Positions 41,510-50,434 are shown, counted from the stretch's first letter. The stretch: 64,000 bases of DNA from DASUPK01 sp963728875 (GCA_963728875.1 CAVSLJ010000005.1:62001-126000); one strand, 5' to 3'. Translations and numbers: made by a program. The notes: a model not told the origin generated them from the letters alone.

Positions 41510-43105
41510 TCAGGCCGCGACGGTCGCGAGGCGATCGTGGATATGGCCGACCACCGCCGCACCCTCGCCGACGGCGGTCGCGCAGCGCTTCGTCGAGCCC
41601 GCCCGCACGTCGCCCGCCGCATAGATGCCGGCGGCGCTCGTCTCCAGCAGCCCGGACGCGCCGACGTCCTCGCCGGTCAGGATGAACCCGTGCTCGTCCC
41701 TGGCGACGGCATCCCCGACCCAGTCGGTGCACGGATCAGCGCCCAGGAAACAGAACATCGAGCCAAGCGGGAGGCGGTCACCGTCCTTCAGGGTCACCGC
41801 CTCGAGCTTTCCGTCGGCGCCGTGCAGCTCGGCGACCTCGCTGCGGTCGCGAACGGTGACGCCCGCGCGGTCGAGATCGGCGATCAGGTAGTGGGACATC
41901 GTCTCGCGCAGGCTGGCGCGCCGGTGCAGCAGGGTCACCAGGGCCCCGCCACGGGCGAGCCAGACGGCCGCCTGGGCGGCGGAATTGCCGCCGCCGATGA
42001 TTCCCACCCGGGTGCCCGCGCACGCCTGGGCCTCCGGTGGGCCCGCGGCGTAGAAGACGCTCATCCCCTCGTACTCCTCGAGGCCGGGGAGTGGAAGGCG
42101 GCGGTAGTCGGCCCCGGTGGCGATGAGGACCGCGCGTGCGTGGAGTGAACGCCCGTCCTCCAGCTCGACCCGGTGCGCATCGTCGCCGGGTTCGAGTGCG
42201 AGCGCGCGATAGGGGGTCGCGGTCCGCGCGCCGAACTTACGGGCCTGGGTGATCGCGCGGCTGGTCAGCTCGGAACCGCTGATCCCGCCCGGAAAGCCGA
42301 GGTAGTTCTCGATCCGGCGCGAGGCCCCGGCCTGCCCACCGAGCGCGGTGCTCTCGACGACCAAAGTGTTGAGGCCCTCGGAGGCGCCGTACACCGCCGC
42401 GGCGAGACCCGCCGGGCCGCCTCCGATCACCGCGAGATCGACCTCCTCGCGCGGCGCGAGCTCGAGCCCGATCCCGAGCGCCCGCGAGAGCTGTCCGTTG
42501 CTCGGGTTGCGCAGGTCCATTCCGCCCGGCAGCCGAACGAGCGGCACCTCGTCCACCGAGAGATCGGCGATGACGGCCGCCGCCTCGGGTTCTCCGCCTC
42601 CTTCCGTGTCGCGCCAGACGAAGGGAAGCCGGCCACGGCGGGCGTGTTCGATCAGCCGGCGCGTCGACGCCGAGGACCGCGGCCCGATGACCTCGAATCC
42701 GAGACCCCCGCGCTCCTGGAGGATCTCGCGCCGGCGCATGAAGGTGTGGAGCAGCAGATCGGAGAGCGCCCCGTCCTCCGCCAGCAGCGACCGCAGCTCA
42801 TCGCGGTTGACCGCGATGTAGCGCATCGATTGCGTCACGACGCAGTCGACGAAGACGGTCTGCCCCGTGAGCAGGTTGATCTCGGCGATGAAGCCCCCCG
42901 CACCCTGGCGGGCGATCTCGTTCCCCGTGCCGTCGAGGATCGCCGCCTCGCCCTCGAGGACGGCGATGAACGGGTAGTGCGCGTCGCCGATCCGGAAGAG
43001 GAACTCTCCCTCCGCCGCGGTGCGCTCCTCGCCTCGCGCCGCGAGCAGCTCGAGCTGGCCGGAGGAGAGGACGGGGCTGAGCGGACTGCTTGACGAACTT
43101 GACAC
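41510..43105 (-). CDS. Cyclic-nucleotide-binding domain fused to a thioredoxin-reductase-like flavoprotein
   Basis: Residues about 15-130 are a cNMP-binding domain (GEFLFRIGDAHYPFIAVLEGEAAIL, GGFIAEINLLTGQ). Residues about 140-210 look like a thioredoxin-type linker without a CxxC pair. Residues 220-531 are a TrxR-like oxidoreductase with two Rossmann motifs (VIGGGPAGLAAAVYGASEG and IGGGNSAAQAAVWLARGG) and the FAD motif AAGIYAAGDV. The redox CxxC of thioredoxin reductase is missing: the place reads TALGGQAGASRRIENYLGFPGG. It may be a ligand-gated NAD(P)H oxidase-type enzyme. Similar fusions are known in other actinobacteria. Confidence 0.88.
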   Translation of the reverse strand: MSSSSSSPLSPVLSSGQLELLAARGEERTAAEGEFLFRIGDAHYPFIAVLEGEAAILDGTGNEIARQGAGGFIAEINLLTGQTVFVDCVVTQSMRYIAVNRDELRSLLAEDGALSDLLLHTFMRRREILQERGGLGFEVIGPRSSASTRRLIEHARRGRLPFVWRDTEGGGEPEAAAVIADLSVDEVPLVRLPGGMDLRNPSNGQLSRALGIGLELAPREEVDLAVIGGGPAGLAAAVYGASEGLNTLVVESTALGGQAGASRRIENYLGFPGGISGSELTSRAITQARKFGARTATPYRALALEPGDDAHRVELEDGRSLHARAVLIATGADYRRLPLPGLEEYEGMSVFYAAGPPEAQACAGTRVGIIGGGNSAAQAAVWLARGGALVTLLHRRASLRETMSHYLIADLDRAGVTVRDRSEVAELHGADGKLEAVTLKDGDRLPLGSMFCFLGADPCTDWVGDAVARDEHGFILTGEDVGASGLLETSAAGIYAAGDVRAGSTKRCATAVGEGAAVVGHIHDRLATVAA

Positions 43106-43115
43106 GCGAGCGAGG

Positions 43116-44138
43116 TTAGTCCAGGGAGCCGGCGCGCTTCAGGAAATCCCCGAGCAGCCGGTTGAAGCGCACCGGCCGCTCCAGCTGCGGGACGTGCCCG
43201 CAGTGGTCGAAGATGACCAGCTCGGCGTTCTCGCCGATCCGCTTCTCGTAGGAGAGGGCCGCGGGGATCGGGACGACCCGGTCGTTGCGGCCCCAGACGA
43301 TCAGGGTCGGCACCTCGATCTCCTCCAGCCGGTGGCGGATGTCGTAGCCCCAGAGCGTGACCAGGGCATCGTGGTAGCCGGGGCTCTGCAGCGCGGGCAC
43401 GATGTTCTCCCAGAGCATCTCGCGCCGGATCCCATCCGGATCGAAGAAGACACCCTGGAAGAAGCCCTTCCGCAGGCGCCGCCGCCTGATCCCCGACATG
43501 TGGAACTTCAACAGGAGCGGGGTCGCCGCCCGGCCCATCCTGGCGACGACGGTGGCGGGCTCGCGCCGCGCCCGGGCCCAGGTGATTCCCGCGGCCGAGA
43601 TCAGCGTGAGGTCGTCGACGCGCTCGGGGTCGGTGATCGCTACCTCGGTGGCGATGAAGCCACCCATCGAGTTGCCGACCAGCGAGCAGCGGCCGACGCC
43701 GATCCGCTCGCAGAAGTCGCGGACGAACCGCCCGTACGCGGGGATCGAGATCTCCCACGGAGGCATCGGGCTCGAGCCGAATCCGGGCAGATCGAGGGCG
43801 ACCACACGATGGTCGCGGGCGAAGTGAGGGATGTTCTCGAGGAAGTTCTGCCAGGAGCCCGAGAGGCCGTGAATGAAGAGCAGCGGCGGGCCGTCACCCA
43901 TCTCGACGTAGTTCACCCGCGCCCCCACCACGTCCACCTCGCGCCGGTGCTCTCGCCAGTCGATCCGGAGCCATTCGGGATCGGGATTCCCGTAGGGGTC
44001 CGGTCCATCGGCGGGGGTGGCCGGCGGCAGCTCGACCTTTCCCCGGGCGAGCTTCATGACGTAGGCCGTGTCCGAGGCCATCCGGCGGATCTCGTCGCGG
44101 ACCGGTTGCCTCTCTTCGATCTGATCTGTGGTGCTCAT
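43116..44138 (-). CDS. Alpha/beta-hydrolase
   Basis: An alpha/beta-hydrolase fold with the HG of PPLLFIHGLSGSWQNF, nucleophile elbow LVGNSMGGF, acid region VPTLIVWGRNDRVVP and catalytic histidine in DHCGHVPQLERP. About 60 residues precede the fold. The substrate is unknown; the sequence is of the epoxide-hydrolase/dehalogenase-like kind. The start overlaps the stop of the upstream cyclo-ligase gene by four bases. Confidence 0.9.
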   Translation of the reverse strand: MSTTDQIEERQPVRDEIRRMASDTAYVMKLARGKVELPPATPADGPDPYGNPDPEWLRIDWREHRREVDVVGARVNYVEMGDGPPLLFIHGLSGSWQNFLENIPHFARDHRVVALDLPGFGSSPMPPWEISIPAYGRFVRDFCERIGVGRCSLVGNSMGGFIATEVAITDPERVDDLTLISAAGITWARARREPATVVARMGRAATPLLLKFHMSGIRRRRLRKGFFQGVFFDPDGIRREMLWENIVPALQSPGYHDALVTLWGYDIRHRLEEIEVPTLIVWGRNDRVVPIPAALSYEKRIGENAELVIFDHCGHVPQLERPVRFNRLLGDFLKRAGSLD

Positions 44139-44848
44139 GCGTAGCCCATTCGCTCGAGGATCGGGATCTCGCGGATCTGCGGCGGCTGCAGATGGTCCCA
44201 GAGGATGCCGCGCGGCCGCGGGTACTGGCGCTCGAGCTCGATCACGGCCCGGGGGGTGGCGACGAGGTCCACCGGCAGGTCGTGCGTGGTCATCTGCAGG
44301 TGCTCGCGCAGGATTTGCGTGGGGTGGACGGTCGTGGCGACCGTGGTGTGCTCGTCGATCTTGCCCGCGTGGATCAGCAGCCCGTACTCGAGGTCGGAGA
44401 AGCCACCGCCCTTGCCCACGCGAGCCCCGCTCAGGTTGACCGCGACGGAGCCGCAGAGGACGAAGTCGATGTCTGGCAGGTCCTCGTCCGCGACCACCCG
44501 GCCGTGCTTCATCGCCCCCTTGATGGTCGCCGCCTCGCGCACCTGCTTGGCCGAGAGCCTCCGGGGATCGAGCAGCCGGAAGGGGTGCGGGTCGCGGAGC
44601 CGTGGCACCGCCATGATCAGCGTCTTGCCTTCCTCCAGCGCCGCGCGCCTCGCATGCGTCTGAGGGGAGTCGGGATTGACCTTGATCACCTGTGCCCGCT
44701 TCCAGAGGCGGTGCCCCGCGAGCTTCTCGGCGGCGAGCTTCGCTCCTGCGAAGTTGGGAATCCTGCCCTCAGCGCCCGGAAAGCGCGAGACACCCTCGCG
44801 GTCCATCGCCTTCCACACGTCCCGCCGGACCTGGTCCTTGGTCCGCAT
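44135..44848 (-). CDS. 5-formyltetrahydrofolate cyclo-ligase family protein
   Basis: The family converts 5-formyl-THF to methenyl-THF using ATP; several members are uncharacterised. Seen are KDQVRRDVWKAMDREGVSRFP, the VIKVNPDSPQTHARRAALEEGK stretch, and the phosphate-binding GARVGKGGGFSDLEYGLL. ATG at 44848 is preferred; a longer frame upstream enters the hairpin region. The sequence is of the longer MTHFSD-like branch, so the folate activity is an inference. Confidence 0.8.
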   Translation of the reverse strand: MRTKDQVRRDVWKAMDREGVSRFPGAEGRIPNFAGAKLAAEKLAGHRLWKRAQVIKVNPDSPQTHARRAALEEGKTLIMAVPRLRDPHPFRLLDPRRLSAKQVREAATIKGAMKHGRVVADEDLPDIDFVLCGSVAVNLSGARVGKGGGFSDLEYGLLIHAGKIDEHTTVATTVHPTQILREHLQMTTHDLPVDLVATPRAVIELERQYPRPRGILWDHLQPPQIREIPILERMGYA

Positions 44849-44889
44849 CAGGCGCGAATGGGTCTCGGCGACATGGCGAGGGCATCCTA

Positions 44890-44959
44890 GGGAGCACAAG
44901 CGGCACAATGTGGAGCGGCTGCTTGCAGCCGCGACTTGTGTTTGCCGCGCGGTGCTCCC
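44890..44959. repeat. Nested inverted repeat
   Basis: Three stacked arms: GGGAGCAC (44890-44897) with GTGCTCCC (44952-44959); CACAA (44904-44908) with TTGTG (44936-44940); and GCGGCTGC (44915-44922) with GCAGCCGC (44925-44932) around a TT loop. It lies in the 239-bp gap between two divergent genes. It shares GCGACTTGTG with the 87-bp repeat at 7503. Confidence 0.7.
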
Positions 44960-45087
44960 GCCTGATGGGGGTCAAAGCCGCGGGCAGTCACCCGCAACGA
45001 CCATTGCGAAACGTGTTCGGACAAGGACACGGCGGACCCGAATCGTAGAATCCGCAGAGCAGGGGAAGGCTGATCCGAGGCTGGGAA

Positions 45088-46143
45088 ATGCGCGCAAGAT
45101 TGAAAATGCACCAGAAGGTCCTGATCGCCCTGGTGGCCGTGGTCACGATGGGCCTGCTGCTCGCCGTCGGCGTCTGGGCCTACGACGACGCGCAGAAGGA
45201 CAAGATCGCGTCGGGAGTCACGATCGGCGGCGTCGACGTCGGCGGCCGCGATGCCGACTCGGCGCGCAGGATCATCGAGGAGCAGGTCGTCGCCCCGCTC
45301 AAGCAGCCGGTGGTGGTGAGCTACAACGGCCAGGACTACACCCTCAGCCCGAAGGCGCTCCACGAGCACGCGGACGTCGACGGGATGGTGCAGGACGCCA
45401 TCGACCACAGCCGGCAGGGCAACATCTTCGACCGGGTCTCGCGCTACGCGACGGGCGGCAATGTGAACGCGGACCTCGAGCCGCGCGTGGGCTACGACAA
45501 ATCCGCCGTCAAGGACTTCGTCAACGAGCTCGCCGAGAAGCTCGACCAGGATCCTGTCGACGCAACCGTGGTTCCGAGCGGCGGCAGGCTCCGGCAGGAG
45601 GCGGGCCAACCCGGGCAGGCCGTCGACGCACGCCAGATGACTGCCGCGATCAATCACGCGGCGCGCTCGCCGGGTCGCGACGAGACGATCCCGGCGGTGG
45701 TCGAGACCACCAAGCCGGAGATCAACAAGAAGGACCTGGCGAAGGCCTATCCGCGCTACATCTACATCGACCGGGGCAGCTACACCCTGCGGTTCTACAG
45801 CCACCTGAGGTTGAAGAAGAGCTACACGATCGCCGTCGGCCAGCAGGGTCTCGAGACTCCGGCCGGGCTCTACCACGCGCTGGACAAGCAGGTCGACCCC
45901 TCCTGGCACGTGCCCAACTCGGCCTGGGCCGGAAGCCTCGCCGGCCAGGTGATCCCGCCCGGCCCTGCGGATCCGCTCAAGGCGCGCTGGATCGGGATCT
46001 TCGACGGTGCCGGCATCCACGGCACCGATGAGCTCTCCTCCCTCGGCTCGGCGGCGTCACACGGCTGCGTGCGCATGTCGATCCCGGACGTCATCGACCT
46101 CTATGACCGGGTCGACGTCGGCGATCCCATCTACATCCAGTAA
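45088..46143 (+). CDS. Membrane-anchored L,D-transpeptidase with a YoaR/PG-binding-like domain
   Basis: An N-terminal helix (VLIALVAVVTMGLLLAVGVWAY) anchors the protein. Residues about 45-200 resemble the peptidoglycan-binding YoaR-like domain (GVTIGGVDVGGRDADSARRII). The last 120 residues are a YkuD transpeptidase with GIHGTDELSSLGSAASHGCVRMS; Cys and His of the active site are present. It should build 3-3 cross-links at the outer face. TAGAAT at 45046-45051 is a candidate -10 element. Confidence 0.92.
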   Translation: MRARLKMHQKVLIALVAVVTMGLLLAVGVWAYDDAQKDKIASGVTIGGVDVGGRDADSARRIIEEQVVAPLKQPVVVSYNGQDYTLSPKALHEHADVDGMVQDAIDHSRQGNIFDRVSRYATGGNVNADLEPRVGYDKSAVKDFVNELAEKLDQDPVDATVVPSGGRLRQEAGQPGQAVDARQMTAAINHAARSPGRDETIPAVVETTKPEINKKDLAKAYPRYIYIDRGSYTLRFYSHLRLKKSYTIAVGQQGLETPAGLYHALDKQVDPSWHVPNSAWAGSLAGQVIPPGPADPLKARWIGIFDGAGIHGTDELSSLGSAASHGCVRMSIPDVIDLYDRVDVGDPIYIQ

Positions 46144-46184
46144 CCCGCCGGTAACGCAGGGTCCAGGCGTCGCGCGGCGAAGTT

Positions 46185-47111
46185 ATGTACATGGGCGAGC
46201 CGGCCCCTGAGATCTCGCTGAGCTCCTCCTGGAGCAAGGCGCTGAGCCTGTTCGATCGCGACCTGGTCGCCCGCTCGGCGGCCGAGGCGACCAGAAAGGC
46301 GTATTCCAACGACGTCGGGCAGCTGGCCGTCTGGGCGGATTCGATGGACCTCGAGCCAAAATCGATGGGTCATCGCGACCTGAGGCGGTTTGCGGCCGTC
46401 CTCTCCGAGCGAGGTATCTCGAAGGCCGGCGTCGCGCGCAAGCTGGCCGCGATCCGGGCCTTCTACGGCGCCCTGCTGCGCGCCGGCGAGGTGAGCGCGA
46501 ACCCCGCGGACCTCGTCGCCACCCCCAAGCAGGACCGCAAGCTCCCTCGCGTTCTCAGCCGCGAGGAGATGCAGACTCTGCTCGATCGAATCCCCATCCG
46601 GACCCCACTCGAGATGCGCGACCGGGCGATGCTTGAGCTCGCCTACTCCTGCGGCCTCCGCGCCGAGGAGGTCGTCAACCTCAACACCGATTCGCCTGAC
46701 TTCGACGGGGAGCGGCTCCGCATCGAGGGCAAGGGCGGCAAGACCCGCCTCGTCCCGATGGGAGAGCCCGCGCAGGCGGCGCTCACCGGCTACCTGGAGC
46801 GAGGCAGGCACGCCCTGGTCGGCGCGGGCGAAGAGCAGGCGCTGCTGGTCTCAAAGAGCGGACGCCGCCTTCACCCCTCTGACGTGCGCCGGCGCCTGGA
46901 GCGCTGGGTGCGTGAGGCAGCGATCGCGGGAGGCGTTTCGCCGCACGCGCTGCGTCACTCGTTCGCGACGCACCTACTGGAGGGAGGGGCGGACCTGCGG
47001 AGCATCCAGGAGCTCCTCGGCCACGCCAGCCTCTCGACAACGCAGGTTTACACCCAAGTTGAGCCCTCCTGGTTGCAAAGTCAGTACGCTCGAAGTCATC
47101 CTCGCGCTTGA
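46185..47111 (+). CDS. Tyrosine recombinase of the XerC/XerD type
   Basis: Xer enzymes resolve chromosome dimers. The SAM-like N-terminal domain (residues about 15-100) is followed by the catalytic domain with all key residues: Arg in SCGLRAEEVVNL, Lys in GKGGKTRLVPMG, HALRHSFATHLL, GHASL and the tyrosine in TTQVYTQV. The length of 308 residues is that of a chromosomal Xer. Two ATGs (46185 and 46191) are possible. The sigma factor gene follows after 30 bases. Confidence 0.93.
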   Translation: MYMGEPAPEISLSSSWSKALSLFDRDLVARSAAEATRKAYSNDVGQLAVWADSMDLEPKSMGHRDLRRFAAVLSERGISKAGVARKLAAIRAFYGALLRAGEVSANPADLVATPKQDRKLPRVLSREEMQTLLDRIPIRTPLEMRDRAMLELAYSCGLRAEEVVNLNTDSPDFDGERLRIEGKGGKTRLVPMGEPAQAALTGYLERGRHALVGAGEEQALLVSKSGRRLHPSDVRRRLERWVREAAIAGGVSPHALRHSFATHLLEGGADLRSIQELLGHASLSTTQVYTQVEPSWLQSQYARSHPRA

Positions 47112-47141
47112 AAGAAAGCGCCGAGTGCAGGTGAAAGGCTT

Positions 47142-47918
47142 ATGGAAGCCGATGTGAAGGCGTTCGAGCTCCGGGAGCTCTGGCGCAGGTACAAGGAGGG
47201 GGGAGACCCAGGCGCACGGGAGAGGCTCGTGGTCGCCTACTCGCCGCTGGTCAAGTTCGTCGCGGGCCGGACGGGTGCTCGGCTTCCCTCGCATGTCGAC
47301 CAGGCCGACCTGATCTCCTACGGGATGATCGGCCTGGTCGAGGCGATGGATCGCTTCGAGCCCGACCGGCAGATCCGCTTCGAGACCTTCGCCATGCAGC
47401 GTATCCGCGGCGCGATTATCGACGAGCTCCGGTCGCTCGACTGGGTCCCGCGGTCCGTCCGCTCGCGCGCTCGCGAGATCGAGGTGGCCAACTCCAAGCT
47501 CGAGCACGAGCTGGGCCGAGCGCCGACCGATGCCGAGCTTGCCGAGCGACTGGGGATGAACGAGGATGAGCTTCAGGAGGCGCTCCTCCAGATCTCGAAC
47601 TCGTCCATCCTCGCCCTCGAGGAGCTCTGGATGACCCCCGATGCCTCCGGCGACAAGGTGTCGCTCCTCGACACGATCGAGGACGAGAGCGCTCCCGATC
47701 CGCAGGCCGCGCTCGACACCAGCGAGGTCAAGGACCGTCTCGGTGAGGCGATCCAGGATCTGCCAGAGCGCGAGACGCTGGTCGTCGCCCTCTATTACTT
47801 CGAGAACCTCACCCTGAGGGAGATCGGCGAGGTGCTCGGCGTCACCGAATCACGCGTGTCGCAGCTCCACTCGAAGGCCGTGCTTCGCCTGCGCTCGCGC
47901 CTGAAGTCCACAGGTTGA
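47142..47918 (+). CDS. RNA polymerase sigma factor, FliA/WhiG type
   Basis: Sigma-70 group 3 protein with region 2 (ERLVVAYSPLVKFVAGRTGARLP, DLISYGMIGLVEAMDRFEP, FETFAMQRIRGAIIDELRSLDWVPRSVR), region 3 (LGRAPTDAELAERLGM) and region 4 (LPERETLVVALYYFENLTLREIGEVLGVTESRVSQLHSKA). FliA/WhiG sigmas control motility genes or, in streptomycetes, sporulation. No flagellar gene is in view. An AGGTGAAAGG site precedes the ATG. Confidence 0.94.
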   Translation: MEADVKAFELRELWRRYKEGGDPGARERLVVAYSPLVKFVAGRTGARLPSHVDQADLISYGMIGLVEAMDRFEPDRQIRFETFAMQRIRGAIIDELRSLDWVPRSVRSRAREIEVANSKLEHELGRAPTDAELAERLGMNEDELQEALLQISNSSILALEELWMTPDASGDKVSLLDTIEDESAPDPQAALDTSEVKDRLGEAIQDLPERETLVVALYYFENLTLREIGEVLGVTESRVSQLHSKAVLRLRSRLKSTG

Positions 47919-47937
47919 TCCCGGCCTGACCTTCACA

Positions 47938-47943
47938 TAGGGT
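47938..47943 (+). promoter_or_regulatory. TAGGGT -10 element before the EF-G2 gene
   Basis: TAGGGT ends eight bases before the ATG at 47952. Confidence 0.4.
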
Positions 47944-47951
47944 CCCCGGCC

Positions 47952-50039
47952 ATGGCTCACAAGGCCGCTGACCGGATTCGCAACGTCGCGCTGATCGGCC
48001 ATCGCGGCGCCGGCAAGACCTCGCTTCACGAGGCGCTGCTGTTCGAGGCCGGGGTCATCAACCGGCTCGGGCGGGTGGAGGACGGCAGCACCACCTCCGA
48101 CTTCGAGCCGGATGAGCAGGAGCGGGAGATGTCGATCGGGGCCACCGTGTCCTCCTTCGACCACGACGGTCGCAAGATCAACCTGATCGACACGCCCGGG
48201 GAGCCCAGCTTCATCGCGGACACGATCGCTTCGCTGCGCGTAGCGGACGCCGCCGTCGTGGTCGTCAACGGCGTGATGGGAGTGGAGGTCCACACCGACC
48301 GGCTTTGGCAGCGAGCGGACAGGGAGGGCCTGGCGCGGCTCGTGTTCGTCAACATGCTCGACCGCGAGCGGGCCGACTTCTTCCGCGCCCTCGAGTCTCT
48401 GCAGAACGCCTTCGGGAACCACGTGGTTGCCACCGAAATCCCGATCGGGTCCGAGCACGAGATCCGGGGCGTCATCGACCTGATCGACATGAAGGCGTTC
48501 GTCGCCCAGGGCGAGGGGAGGGGCGCCCCCGAGCCGCAGGACATCCCGGAGGAGCTCCAGGCTCAGGCGCAGGAGTACCGCGAGAAGCTGATGGACGAGG
48601 TGGCGGAGAACTCCGACGAGCTCATGGAGCGCTATCTCGAGGGCGAGGAGATCGACCACGACGAGATCGTCACGGTGCTGAAGCGCGGCGTCACGGACGG
48701 CAAGATCTTCCCGGTCACCTGCGGGGTCGCCACCAAGAACCTCGGCACCACACGGCTGCTGGAGGCTCTGGTCGAGGACCTGCCCTCCCCGGCGATGCGC
48801 GGGCCCGTCGCCGCTCTCGACGGAGAGGGCGAGGAGATCGAGATCGTCCCGGACGAGGACGGGGAGCTGATCGCCTACGTCTTCAAGACCCTCGCTGACC
48901 CCTACGCGGGCCGCCTCAATCTGTTCCGCGTGTACTCCGGGGTCCTGCGGGGCGACTCGCAGGTCAACAACGTCACCCAGCGGGCCAAGGAGAGGATCGG
49001 GCAGATCCTGATCCCGCGCGGGAAGGAGCACGAGCAGACCGACGAGGTGGGCGCCGGCGACATCGGCGCGGTGGCGAAGCTGAAGGAAACCAAGGCCGGC
49101 GACGTCCTCGCTGACAAGGACACCAGGATCTCCGTCCCTCCGCTCGACCTGCCCGCGCCCGTCATGGCCTTCGCGTTCGAGGCGAAGACCAAGGGCGACG
49201 ATGACAAGGCCGCCAGCGCGATCCGCCGCCTCGAGGAGGAGGACCCGACGCTCGACGTCCACCGCGACCAGCAGACCGGGGAGCAGATCATCGCCGGGCT
49301 CACGCAGATCCACGTCGAGGTGATCGTCGACCGGATGAAGAGCCGCTTCGGCGCCGAGATCGAGCTGCACCCGCCGCGCGTGCCGTACCTCGAGGCGATC
49401 CGCAAGCCCGCCAAGGCGCACGGCCGCTACAAGAAGCAGACCGGCGGTCGCGGCCAGTTCGGCGACTGCCACATCGAGATCGCCCCCACCGAGGCCGGCG
49501 CCGGATTCGAGTTCGTCGACGAGATCAAGGGCGGCGCCATCCCAAAGGGGTTCATTCCCGCCGTCGAGAAGGGCATCGCGGAGGCGATGCAGCACGGCGT
49601 CCTCGCCGGCTACCCGGTCAAGGACCTTCAGGTCCGCCTCTACGACGGCCAGTACCACCGGGTGGACTCGTCGGAGAACGCCTTCAAGGTGGCGGGCTCC
49701 ATGGCCTTCAAGGACGCGATGGAGCAGGCCGACCCCGTGCTGCTCGAGCCGATCATGCTGCTGACGGTGAGCGTTCCGGAAGATGTCGTCGGCGACGTGG
49801 TCGGCGACCTCAACTCGCGCCGCGGGCGGCCGCTCGGCATGGAGGCGAAGGGAACGGCGACCGAGATCAAGGCCGAGGTCCCGATGGCCGAGGTGCTCGA
49901 CTACGCGCGCGACCTGCGCCAGATCACCGGCGGGCGCGGCGACTACACGATGGAGTTCGCCCGCCACGAGGAGATCCCGTCGCACCTCGCGCAGAAGGTG
50001 ATCTCCGAGGCGCGCTCGGGAGAGGAAGTCCGCGCCTGA
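47952..50039 (+). CDS. Elongation factor G-like protein (EF-G2/FusA2 type)
   Basis: A translational GTPase with EF-G domain order (G, II, III, IV, V). G1 is GHRGAGKTSLHEAL rather than the AHIDAGKTT of true EF-G, switch I lacks the RGITI motif (MSIGATVSSF), G3 is DTPG and G4 is NMLD instead of NKMD. These traits mark the EF-G2 branch, whose members are often inactive in translocation or have an auxiliary role. Domain IV keeps TGGRGQFGDCHIEI. The main EF-G would be elsewhere. It is coupled to the RNase HI gene. Confidence 0.92.
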   Translation: MAHKAADRIRNVALIGHRGAGKTSLHEALLFEAGVINRLGRVEDGSTTSDFEPDEQEREMSIGATVSSFDHDGRKINLIDTPGEPSFIADTIASLRVADAAVVVVNGVMGVEVHTDRLWQRADREGLARLVFVNMLDRERADFFRALESLQNAFGNHVVATEIPIGSEHEIRGVIDLIDMKAFVAQGEGRGAPEPQDIPEELQAQAQEYREKLMDEVAENSDELMERYLEGEEIDHDEIVTVLKRGVTDGKIFPVTCGVATKNLGTTRLLEALVEDLPSPAMRGPVAALDGEGEEIEIVPDEDGELIAYVFKTLADPYAGRLNLFRVYSGVLRGDSQVNNVTQRAKERIGQILIPRGKEHEQTDEVGAGDIGAVAKLKETKAGDVLADKDTRISVPPLDLPAPVMAFAFEAKTKGDDDKAASAIRRLEEEDPTLDVHRDQQTGEQIIAGLTQIHVEVIVDRMKSRFGAEIELHPPRVPYLEAIRKPAKAHGRYKKQTGGRGQFGDCHIEIAPTEAGAGFEFVDEIKGGAIPKGFIPAVEKGIAEAMQHGVLAGYPVKDLQVRLYDGQYHRVDSSENAFKVAGSMAFKDAMEQADPVLLEPIMLLTVSVPEDVVGDVVGDLNSRRGRPLGMEAKGTATEIKAEVPMAEVLDYARDLRQITGGRGDYTMEFARHEEIPSHLAQKVISEARSGEEVRA

Positions 50040-50434
50040 AGGTTGTCGTCAACGTCGACGGCGGCTCCAGGGGAAATCCGGGACCGGCGGCCATCGCCGC
50101 CGTCGCCACGGACCCCGCGGGCGAGGAGCTGGCCGAGCGCAGCGACACCATCGGCGAGGCGACCAACAACGTGGCCGAGTACCGGGCTCTCCTGCTCGGC
50201 ATCGACCTGGCGAAGCAGCTCGGTGCGGAGGAGGTCGAGTTCGTCGGGGACTCGAAGCTGATCGTCGAGCAGGTGAAGGGCAACTGGAAGGTCAAGCAGG
50301 AGCACCTGCGCCCCCTGCACACGAAGGCGCGGGATGCGCTCCGGGAACTGCCCAAGTGGTCGATCCGCCACGTCAAGCGCGACGACAACGAGCGCGCCGA
50401 CGAGCTTCTCAACGAGGCGCTCGACCGGGCATAG
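50036..50434 (+). CDS. Ribonuclease HI family protein, probable CTG start
   Basis: The RNase H fold acidic residues are all here: Asp in VNVDGGSRGNPGPAAIAAV, Glu in VAEYRALLLGI, Asp in FVGDSKLIVEQVKGNW, and Asp in RDDNERADELLNEA. The enzyme should cut the RNA of RNA-DNA hybrids. It is the short, stand-alone RnhA/YpdQ-like form. The first usual start codon in frame (GTG at 50171) would remove the first catalytic Asp, and upstream there is only CTG at 50036, which overlaps the EF-G2 stop as CTGA. Confidence 0.9.
   Translation: MKVVVNVDGGSRGNPGPAAIAAVATDPAGEELAERSDTIGEATNNVAEYRALLLGIDLAKQLGAEEVEFVGDSKLIVEQVKGNWKVKQEHLRPLHTKARDALRELPKWSIRHVKRDDNERADELLNEALDRA

Noticed and set aside
46185..47111. 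Integrase of a mobile element
   Set aside because: Length and motif set fit a chromosomal Xer recombinase; no att repeats, phage or plasmid genes nearby, and the synteny with a sigma factor is housekeeping-like.
47850..49985. 711-codon minus-strand open frame opposite the EF-G2 gene
   Set aside because: Antisense artefact of GC-rich codon use; the plus strand has complete EF-G motifs.
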